Assembly (NCBI GenBank): GCA_947034895.1
Contig: OX344765.1
Location: forward strand, 12,529,001 to 12,593,000
DNA from: Rhytidiadelphus loreus
Lineage: Eukaryota; Streptophyta; Bryopsida; Hypnales; Hylocomiaceae
Direction of reading: 5' to 3'
DNA: 64,000 bases
In this document: one piece after another, positions 36,261 to 44,913 of the stretch
How the letters are laid out: every line of letters begins with the position of its first letter
Position numbering within the stretch: position 1 is the first letter of the stretch
Notes under the pieces: generated by a model
The model's input: only the letters and a program-made list of their open reading frames with translations
Database searches by the model: none
What the model was told of the DNA's origin: nothing
Program-made: the position numbers and the translations under genes

Positions 36261-38981
36261 GATCTGGGAGGCTCAACATGGGTCTCAAATTCATTTTAGC
36301 TAGTTTCAGGCGGTCATACAGAAAGCATCTTTGATCCATTTTTATTTATTTCTAACTAGCATGAGCAATGTTCTTCATTCATTCTGGTCATAAACAATTT
36401 GACCCCATTTGAAACCCACTTTCCAAGATGTGATCAATGAAATTTGCTACTTCATAAACACACATCCTTGGTAATTTACAAGTGAAGAACATAGTCTTCA
36501 AAGAACATCCAAAGGGTACAACAGATGCAACATCCTAAGCCCCACCATGCCATACAAAACTATCGTGCATCTCAAGGTGGCCCAAGTCCGATTGCATGAA
36601 CTAGATGGCACAAAAATTGACCCAAAAAACAAAAAAAATCACAGCACAGAAAGTAAGCACAAATTTCGCCCTTGCTTCTGCCTTCTAACCCATTGATACC
36701 CTACATTGAAATCACAAGAAAAAAGACCTCCACATGCTCAAGTATACATGAATCTTCAGCACAAAAGGATCTAACCTCTCTTGGAATGACAAGTCAAGAG
36801 TGACTGCACACAAGATTCAAAACTCACACAGCACACATGATCTGCATAATATATAAACTTAACTATTCCGAAGAGAGACAATCAATACAGTTAAATACTG
36901 AAGCGCAAAGAGTCCTACTATCCAAAGCTCATCCTTCAAAGAAACATCCAGAAAACGCTTACTCTTGGCTCTTGGAGAAACGGGGCGTCATAATGATTAG
37001 AGTGGCTAGTGATAAGTTTCATTTCAGAGCCGTCAAACCCTCAATCAATAGCAGACTGTAGAATAAGCTGCTCAATTCCCCCAACATTGTGTACAACTGT
37101 CACAACTGGTGTGGTTTGCGGGGTAGCAAGGTCAACATTAATGACTCTTCAAGAAGGAAACAGAGAATGACTAGTTTGACATGAAACTCCCATGTAGGGA
37201 TGAGTTGAGCAGAAATATATGTAACAACAAGAATGGGATACTGAGAAAATCTACGCACACTCAAACAAAGCAAGAAGTGCAGTGCCATAGACAGGCAATT
37301 AATAAGAAACTGAAAATGGAATGAAACATAAGATCTTGTTTCCTCGTAAGCCTGAACTGAACTGAAGGGATACCAGTCTCGAAATTGACTTCTCCATCAT
37401 TGGGAGTGATTTTGTTTTTTAATTGTCTTAATGCCAAACCAAACTCTGTTTCACTGAAGAGGTAGGGAACGATCTAAGGAATAATGCTGAGAACAGGTGT
37501 TGGCAAGCCTTTACTGGAGGATCAATCACGGATTTGAAACAGTGCTCACATAATCTAAACCATTTCCACAGTGATCAACCAAGAAAGTCCCAGAACTGAG
37601 CCCAACCAAAAGCATCACCGTACCTGGAAACAAGAACATTCAGGAATCCATCCATCATTTCGCCAGTACTAGCGGCGTAAGAGTTGTCCGCTACTGGATG
37701 TTCCACACATCATTCCCCCTAGATCTGCATGCCTGTATATACACACCAGAAAACGACTTCTTAATTCAGAGGCAAGAGATACGAAATGAACTGCAAAGTT
37801 AGATGAGAGAAAACGAGGCAGAGGCATTTCAGAAAATTTGTTCAATAAAATCATATGCCGCACAAAGTGACACCTCCCAATCAACCGTCCAACTTGACAA
37901 GCAAAATGTCTAGCACAACATGGCAAGGGATGGCGAGCTGAACCAGGGTTACCTAAAAACGAAGCTTTGGATGTGTCACTACAATTTCTAAACAGACTCT
38001 TCCAAAATGTCATTAAGGAAACACGGTCTAAGTAAATCAGAAACGCAATTTAATAATGATAAATTAACAGAAGATTCCGTTCGTCTGGTAATCCTGTCGC
38101 TCCAAGATTCGTTAAGAGACTCACAACCTTTTCAAATATGTGGACATCAGAATGGCACAAATGCACAATAGTACTCTGATGAGGGTTTAGAATCCGCACC
38201 ACTGTCAATAGTAAGAACAAACATGTGACGACGATTCATAGAGAGCGCGACCTTCAAATCCCAGAAACAAATGCCCTAGTGCACCGACACGCTCATACCG
38301 ACGAAAAGGTCGGCAAAATCCCTAATGCAGTACAAATCTTCCCGCACAGAACTAAGCTCAAAGCTGCATAGGAAAAGAATCCCAACAGAACAAAAACTCT
38401 AAGCAACAAGCAAAGCAAGAACATGGTGAAATGGCGAAGAACTGAACGAGGGTGAAGCGAACGGAGTACTTGTTGCAGACAAAGGCGAGTGATGGTCTCC
38501 GGTGACCGTGTTCAGTCACCGGTCACCACGAATTTCCAAGTTTCCAAGACCAGGTTCACAATTTTTTCATGGCGTTTTCTGATGACGTTAGACTGCATAT
38601 TTTGTTAATATGCTTATAAATGCTCTGTTCTTAAGCTGTACATGCACATAAAAAGATTGCAAAATGATGATAAATTTAATAACTTGTCAATCCATTACGA
38701 ACCAAGGATTCATAGTTTCTTGTATGATTCGTGTAGTTTAATCTTAGCGCTTGAATCTTTTTGGGTTTTGCGATTTTTAACAAAGAAGATATTAATTTTT
38801 GGTTAGTTTCATCAATTTTTCATAAAGAGAGATCATCTTCGAAAGATTCGAGAATTGCTTTGGATGAATGAGATGGTATTTGTACAAAACATTAGCTTCA
38901 ATCACTCTACTCATCATCAAAAATATGAATGCTGGACCACTTCAGGGGTGATGAATATTACAGTTTCGCTTTACACCTTAA
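36261..38981. other. Spacer with the second copy of the TNL leader
   Basis: The block 37620-37960 is the diverged duplicate of the TNL upstream segment. Its minus strand shows a splice donor CCAG/GTACGG near 37622 and an exon-like frame containing SYAASTGEMMDGFLNVL. Nothing else here resembles a gene. The ORF at 38013-37669 is in another frame and not convincing. Confidence 0.45.
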
Positions 38982-39721
38982 CCCAGTCCTCGAGCATTCC
39001 ACGAGTCCTCGTGTCATGCAGCCTAAACTCCGTCTACGAACCCAACAATAACAAAATCCAAATACAGACAAGGTTGAGGTCCTTACCACCCAATCGACCA
39101 CACGAACCCCGAATTCAAAATTCACCCACGGAATGTGCGATCGAACCCCTGCCAATAGAACCAAAGTCGCATCCGTCAATACACAACAAACCCAGGAATA
39201 AAAAAACGCAAAGAACACGACCAGGACCGCAATTTCCGGGGGGCTTACCACCAGAACGCAGAAAACTCAAAATTCTACCACGGACGGACTCCTCGATCGA
39301 ACACCAGAAACTATTACAAAAGTCGCGTAACGGGATCCGGTTGGTGCGGTGTTGCAACGGGAGAGGGCAGGAACATGGATTCTTTTGGCATGAAACCCTG
39401 AAGAGTAAAACAGACTCTGAAGAATCTGAAGAAGAACATGGTGTGATGAGATTCACGAGCAGGAGAGAGAGATACTTTCCAGCGAAGCGTAGAATCTCGG
39501 CTGCACGTGATTATGATTACCTTACGTGAGGCTGGCGTGATCGGGGAGAAGAGGACGGCCGCCGTGAGCGCTGCGTCGCTGCCGGCGAAGAGGAAAAGCT
39601 TTCGGTCCTGAGCACGAAGAAGAAGAAGGGAAGGGAAAACAGAAGAAAAAAAAGGTTTGGTCCCACGGAAAGGTCCACGAAAAGCCTGCTTCACGGGCAG
39701 TCCGACGTGGGGATAGCTCGA
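38982..39721 (-). repeat. Inverted duplicate of the transporter's 5' region (arm 1)
   Basis: A 740-bp block whose reverse complement matches 42322-43049, the region ending about 380 bp before the transporter start codon. It keeps the duplicated leader-exon unit and splice-site-like sequences, so on the minus strand it is a promoter and leader without a coding region. Its inner end retains AGCTATCCC from the UFSP exon junction, showing that the junction predates the duplication. Confidence 0.88.
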
Positions 39722-39748
39722 ATCTTTTCAATCTCTGAAAGTTAGGCC

Positions 39749-39942
39749 AGGGAGAACTGACCCCCTCGCTCGGCCCTGCTGGCAAACCCTGGAATTATTT
39801 ATTTTCTGCACATGAAAATTTTTGCAAATTTTGAATTCATTTTTGCAATCAGAGACCCCAAATTAGTCAAGAGATCCCAAAATAGGGGGCATTTTTTTAC
39901 TTGCACCCCTGGTAAGGCTGAGCAAGGGGGTCAATCCACCCC
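39749..39942. mobile_element. CTCGCTCG-family MITE, copy 3
   Basis: A 194-bp member, AGGGAGAACTGACCCCCTCG to CAATCCACCCC. TGAAAGTTA occurs at 39736-39744 and 39947-39955, a 9-bp target duplication as expected for Mutator-like elements. It lacks a block present in the copies at 58118 and 63656 (the ATACCCTAGAA part). Confidence 0.85.
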
Positions 39943-40573
39943 GGGATGAAAGTTACGGAAGCTGACAAACAGCTTCTCCAAAGTACCTAGATAGATGGTA
40001 ATGGGCAATGCTACTTGAACTTAACCTTTGAACACCGGGCCACTCATTGTGGAAATCATATGTTTTGTCACCATGTGAATTATTGGCTTAAAAAAATGAA
40101 AAAGTCTTCATTGGAAGATAAACTACTTTAGATGATCTTCCCTTTCCACACAAATTTTGGAAGATGAATAGTTGCACTTCTGTCCCCCATGGAGAGATTC
40201 TTTGTCATCCATCAGACGCCAAACGTCCTCCTTGATGTTTAAGGGTTAAGGTATGTTCAACATGTCTGAGTAAAACCCGAGAGTAGAAAAGTTTAAATAT
40301 AATTTGGAGAAATCCTCTACAATGTAAGATGAACTAATGACACATGCCCTCATGAACGAGTAGAAACTGTACCAGGGAGGTTTACATGAGCAGAGAGATG
40401 TAAGATAGGAGCTTCATAAAGAGCTGAAACCAGAATTCAGGGAGGTGAAACTTCTTGAAATATTTTTCAGTAAATTTGTCTTCCAAATAGAATTGGCATC
40501 TAACCCAAGTCGTTTCATATTTTTTGGAGCTTTGTAGAATTAGTTATGAATTTTTGAAGTTGAAATGGCATAG

Positions 40574-40686
40574 GGCTCTAAAATTGCCCACCTCTTCAAA
40601 TGTACACTATTTGTACATGTTGCTTTTTTGTTGTACTGGTGATGTACAAATAGTGTACATTTGAAGAGGTGGGCAATTTTAGAGCC
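40574..40686. repeat. Perfect 43-bp-arm hairpin
   Basis: Bases 40574-40616 are exactly complementary to 40644-40686, with a 27-base loop. The surroundings (40440-40690) recur in inverse orientation at about 57840-58100, where the hairpin arms are strongly diverged. A transcript from either strand would fold into a long stem of the size of a small-RNA precursor. Confidence 0.9.
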
Positions 40687-40689
40687 TAA

Positions 40690-41885
40690 GTGCTTTTAGA
40701 ACCTCCTACCTTATTTTCTATTGAAGAGCAAGATAGGGCTTATACGGTAGACAAGCCTATTACCACCCTCATTAGCAATTTGAATATCTTGGGGCCAATT
40801 CCAAGAGGGGCACATATTTTGCAGAAGGGTGCACTTGCTTCACAAATCAACCCAAGTGGAATTATAATTTTTTGATTAAAATTGTAATTTTTGTGAATTT
40901 TTGAAAAGGTTTGCTTTAAAATTACAGAACTGCACCTAGCATGGAGTCATGAACATCCTATAAACAACCCATATCCACTCTTCCATGTATCCAATGGTAA
41001 TTAAGTGCTCACCATTAAAGGATTGATACGTTATCCCTTGTTGATATATATGAGTGCAATGATTTGTCAGAAAATGACTTGATTTGGATGAGTTTTTGGA
41101 AGGAATTGGGGCCAAAAGTAGGATGACAAAACTAGGTAGTTGGTGGAAATGGGTTGGCTTAACTTGACTAGACTAAAGCTAAAATTTATGTCAAAATCCA
41201 CATGTATCCAACATCATAATGGTAAACTCATAGCCCCCATTTTCACCTTATCAAAGAAAATTCTATGCAAAATTATTTTCCAATGCCTAAATTGTCAAAA
41301 GTAGCTACTACCAAATCTATAGGGATGAATCATTTGAAGACCGACTTCAAGAAAGCAAAATGTACCAATACATAAAATTGTACCCTACATTCTTTAACAA
41401 TAAAAGTAAGTTCTAAAAGTCCCTATAATTGAATATTCACTTTCAAAGTGAACATTCTATTTTTATCTTAGAAATTTCATATCAAAGACATATACACTAA
41501 AAAAATCTAAAATTTTCACAATAGGTGTATATTATAGTAGTAGAACATTACAGTCTAAACCAAAGTTATCGTGTCCTTATAAAAATATAAACCATGGTTA
41601 TAGGACCAAAATTCATATATTGCAATAAAATATTGAATTTTTCAAATTTTAGTAGAAACTAAACTTTACAAACTTTGTTTCATTAGTTGGTCTCAAATTC
41701 AAAAAGTACCATTTTTATAGCTAAAATTCACATCATGAGTAAATAGAAGTAAGGGGCCAAAATACACTACATCAAAAAGTACCATTTTTATGGCTAAAAT
41801 TCACATTATGAGTAAATAGAAGTAAATGGCCAAAATACACTACAAGGGTAATAAGTGGATTAAGCATCTTCAACTTTAGAAAAAT
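40690..41885. other. Spacer with a 73-bp tandem duplication
   Basis: 40690-41160 resembles the MITE interior at 16690-17130. 41701-41773 is repeated at 41774-41843 (AAAAAGTACCATTTTTAT... unit, period 73). No gene seen. Confidence 0.6.
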
Positions 41886-42330
41886 GGATGTTTTTTGTGT
41901 GGCACCTAGTCATATGTGGTTAGTGGAGGATGTCAAATCTCTAGTTATATGTTACTTGGTGTTTATGATCAATGGATGTCAATGTCCGAGATGGTGAAGA
42001 AGAATGCATCTCAGGACCCCAAGGTAAGGTACAATCTATTTTATTTTCGTGGTTTTTATAAATACAGTCCGTAGTTGTCTAAAGTTGGTTCTCATAGTAC
42101 GTGTAGAATGTGCTATGCCATTGAAAGTGCAGTTCAATGAAATTGAACTTTTTTTCGTATATCAATAAGCATTGTACAATGAGAATATCATGTATTAAAC
42201 TTGTATGTGGAATGTGCAGATTTCAGTCTTCCAATTGCAGGCCCCGGGCAGAGCACAGTGCGGCTCCTGACGGCCAACGACCAAGCCTTAAGCGCCCCTG
42301 GACAGCTTCCACTTTTGTCCCTCGAGCTTC
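41886..42330 (+). pseudogene. UFSP: UFSP2-like relic, fragment D
   Basis: A fourth copy of two UFSP exons. The first ends at 42023 before GTAAGG and reads DQWMSMSEMVKKNASQDPK; here CAA is kept where copy C has the stop TAA. The intron then follows copies A and C to about 42225. The next exon (from ATTTCAGTCTTCCA) is split by a GC-rich insert of roughly 77 bp with CTTCCA on each side, resumes as CTTCCACTTTTGTCCCTCGAGC, and stops at the border of the transporter's 5' region. Confidence 0.7.
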
Positions 42331-43049
42331 CTTACGTCGGACTGCCCGTGAAGCAGGCTTTTCGTGAGCTTTTCCGTGGGACTAAACCCTTTTTTTTTCT
42401 GTTTTCCCTTCCTTCTTGTTCTTCTTGGTGCTCATAAGCTTTTCTTCTTCGCCGGCAGCGACGCAGCCCTTGCTCCTCTCAGTCCTGGCGGCCGTCCTCG
42501 TCTCCCAGATCTCGCCTGCCTCACGTAATAACGTGCAGCCGAGATTCTTCGCTTCCCTGGAAAGTATCTCTCTGTCCTGCTCGTGAATCTCATCACTCCA
42601 TGTTCTTCTTCAGATTCTTCAGAGTCTGTTTTACTCTGTAGGGTTTCATGCCATGTTCCTGCCCTCTCCGGTGCAACACCGCACCCACCGGATCCCGTTA
42701 CGCGACTTTTGTAATAGTTTCTGGTGTTCGATGGAGGATTCCGTGCGTGAATTTTGAATTTTCTGCATTCTTCTGGTCGATTGGGTGGTGAGCCCCCCGG
42801 AAATTGTGGTCCTGGTTGTATTCTTTGTGTTTTTTTATTCCTGGGTTTGTTGTGTATTGACGGATGCGACTTTGGTTCTATTGGCAGGGGTTCGATCGCA
42901 CATTCCGTGGGTGAATTTTGAATTCGGGTTTCTTGTGGTCGATTGGGTGGTAAGGACCTCAACCTTGTCTGTATTTGGATTTGTTATTGTTGGGTTTGTC
43001 GACGGAGTTTAGGCTGCATGACCCGATCGTGGAATGCTTGAGGACTGGG
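42322..43049 (+). promoter_or_regulatory. Promoter/leader region of the transporter (arm 2)
   Basis: GC-richer block before the transporter that matches arm 1 in inverse orientation. It has a long pyrimidine-rich stretch near 42388-42430 and ACGT motifs near 42535 (CACGTAATAACGTG). An exon-like unit occurs twice. The first ends at 42787 before GTGAGC; the second, 42898-42949, lies between TTGGCAG and GTAAGG. Both share TTCCGTG-GTGAATTTTGAATT and GGTCGATTGGGTG. This suggests a spliced 5' leader with a duplicated non-coding exon. The transcription start is not determined. Confidence 0.6.
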
Positions 43050-43272
43050 GGTTTCCATCTTTGGCTTTCCTTGTCGATTTGTTCTTGCTTTGAGGGAGTT
43101 TTGAAGTCCGTGATGTGTGTTTAGGGTTCGCATTCAGCAACCGCCATGGATGCATGTTGCAGGAGTCCTTTGTTTCCGGAGAGAAGGGGTGAGGGTTTGG
43201 GAAGCTATAGAGACCGTAATGTGATCGTACTACTACTAGTGTGAGTTGCATGTCTAATGGCCTTGGGATTTT

Positions 43273-43415
43273 ATGCCTGGGATGTTCTGTTTAGGTTACG
43301 CATCCTTCTGTGCGAAGAGGGCGCCATGAGGGATTTGTAGCGCCACTACGGAGAGTGAAGTAGAGGGGTTGGAGCTCGGGTCTCGCTCTGCATCCCCCCC
43401 ATGCGGCATCCATAA
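43273..43415 (+). promoter_or_regulatory. Short upstream ORFs in the transporter leader
   Basis: Upstream ATGs precede the main start. 43273-43329 encodes 18 residues starting MPGMFCLGY, 43326-43340 encodes MRDL, and 43401-43415 encodes MRHP, ending 13 bases before the main ATG. A likely acceptor (TCTGTTTAG/GTTACG, exon from 43295) would keep the two 4-codon ORFs in the mRNA. Such uORFs normally lower or condition translation; polyamine-sensitive uORFs are known in plant polyamine genes, but here that is only a suggestion. Confidence 0.5.
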
Positions 43416-43428
43416 GCGTAGACTTTCG

Positions 43429-44913
43429 ATGGGGGAATCGCCTCCTACTTTGCGGGAGGTGAGGTCCGAGTCTCCCTCAACTCCCAAGTTGTTCATCAGT
43501 GACCCCCACGGGAAGAAGAATGGTCCGAAGCTGGGCTTGTTGCCTCTTGTTGCCCTCATCTTCTACGAAGTCTCCGGCGGTCCCTTTGGGGTGGAGGATA
43601 GCGTTCAAGCCGGCGGCCCTCTGCTCGCCATCGTCGGCTTCTTGGTGTTCCCCTTCATTTGGAGCATCCCTGAGGCTCTGATCACAGCGGAGCTCGCCAC
43701 TGCGTTTCCCGAGAATGGAGGCTACGTGTTGTGGATCAGCGCTGCGTTTGGCGACTTTTGGGGTTTCCAGGAGGGGTGGTGCAAGTGGATTAGCGGCGTT
43801 GCAGACAATGCCTTATACCCTGTTCTGTTTCTGGACTATTTCAAGCGCGCCGTGCCTCTGTTTGCTGATGGACCTGCGCGTTTGGTCGCCCTGCTGGTGA
43901 TCACCTTCTTGCTAACTTATCTCAATTACAGAGGATTGACGATTGTGGGCATCACGGCGGTGGTTCTCACAGGATTCTCTCTTTTGCCATTTCTCGTTCT
44001 GGCGTTGATGTCGGTTCCGAAGATTCGTCCAAAGAGATGGACGGCGGTGAACTTCAGCAAAGTGAATTGGCGAACTTATTTCAACACGCTGTTCTGGAAC
44101 TTGAATTATTGGGACAGCGCGAGCACATTGGCAGGGGAAGTGGATAAGCCGCAGGAGACTTTTCCGAAGGCTCTCATGTGGGCCGTTTTGTTAGTGATTG
44201 TGAGTTATGTGGTGCCTTTGCTGGCGGGGACTGGAGCCTTGAAGGGAGACGATGCCAAGTGGGAGGATGGATACTTCGCAGATGTGGCATTAGCGATTGG
44301 GGGTTCGTTCCTCAAGTGGTGGATTGAAGCGGCGGCTCTGTTGTCCAACATGGGCTTGTTTGAAGCGGAAATGAGTAGTGACTCGTTTCAGCTTTTGGGA
44401 ATGGGAGAGATGGGAATGTTGCCCAAGGTGTTCGCCAAGCGGTCCAAGTACGGGACGCCTATCCTTGGAATCCTCTTTTCGGCTTCGGGAGTGATTTTCC
44501 TCTCCTGGATGAGCTTTCAAGAGATTGTGGAGTTTCTCAACTTTTTGTATTGCATCGGCATGCTTCTGGAGTTCGCTGCCTTTGTGTGGTTGCGATGGGC
44601 GCAACCGGAGTTAGTGCGGCCCTACCGAGTACCACTTGGCACTGTTGGTGTCACTTTGATGTCAGTACCGGCGACAGCGCTTTTGCTTCTGGTGATGTGT
44701 TATGCTTCGTGGAAAACCGTCGTCGTAAGTGCTGGACTCTTAATTCTTGGTTTCCTGACCTATCCGCTTCTCAAGTACCTCAAGGCCAACGGATGGCTGG
44801 AGTATATGGATCCGCCTTCAAAGGCGGATGTCTTGCCAGTGGCTGACGATCCGGGCTCCGCATCACCCGTGGGGACTGAAGATTCAGAGGCAAGGCTTCT
44901 CTCTGGGCATTGA
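43429..44913 (+). CDS. PUT: Polyamine uptake transporter (APC/LAT family)
   Basis: Membrane permease that carries polyamines such as putrescine and spermidine, also linked to paraquat uptake, on plasma or internal membranes. A single coding exon of 494 residues, the usual length for plant PUT/LAT proteins. The cytosolic N-terminus is followed by about 12 membrane segments. Family hallmarks are LIFYEVSGGPFGVEDSVQAG (near residue 43), PFIWSIPEALITAELATAFP, ENGGYVLWISAAFG, FWNLNYWDSASTLAGEV, EMSSDSFQLLGM and RPYRVPLG. The C-terminus is hydrophilic and ends LLSGH. The frame is open upstream to a TTG at 43369, but ATG 43429 gives the family-like start MGESPP. The coding region is much richer in GC than its surroundings. 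The gene seems intact. The 5' region is duplicated upstream and carries short uORFs. Confidence 0.93.
   Translation: MGESPPTLREVRSESPSTPKLFISDPHGKKNGPKLGLLPLVALIFYEVSGGPFGVEDSVQAGGPLLAIVGFLVFPFIWSIPEALITAELATAFPENGGYVLWISAAFGDFWGFQEGWCKWISGVADNALYPVLFLDYFKRAVPLFADGPARLVALLVITFLLTYLNYRGLTIVGITAVVLTGFSLLPFLVLALMSVPKIRPKRWTAVNFSKVNWRTYFNTLFWNLNYWDSASTLAGEVDKPQETFPKALMWAVLLVIVSYVVPLLAGTGALKGDDAKWEDGYFADVALAIGGSFLKWWIEAAALLSNMGLFEAEMSSDSFQLLGMGEMGMLPKVFAKRSKYGTPILGILFSASGVIFLSWMSFQEIVEFLNFLYCIGMLLEFAAFVWLRWAQPELVRPYRVPLGTVGVTLMSVPATALLLLVMCYASWKTVVVSAGLLILGFLTYPLLKYLKANGWLEYMDPPSKADVLPVADDPGSASPVGTEDSEARLLSGH

Noticed and set aside
38855..39529. Plus-strand ORF of 224 codons, with a related minus-strand ORF at 42962-42432
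   Set aside because: Both are antisense to the transporter's leader and are similar only because they lie in the inverted duplication. They have no domain, and composition explains the open frames.
42137..42437. Plus-strand ORFs upstream of the transporter (76-78 codons)
   Set aside because: They cross the junction between UFSP fragment D and the transporter's 5' region, in frames matching neither.
43369..43428. Longer transporter starting at TTG 43369
   Set aside because: TTG is not a normal plant start. The added 20 residues are unlike the family, and an ATG at 43429 gives the usual N-terminus.
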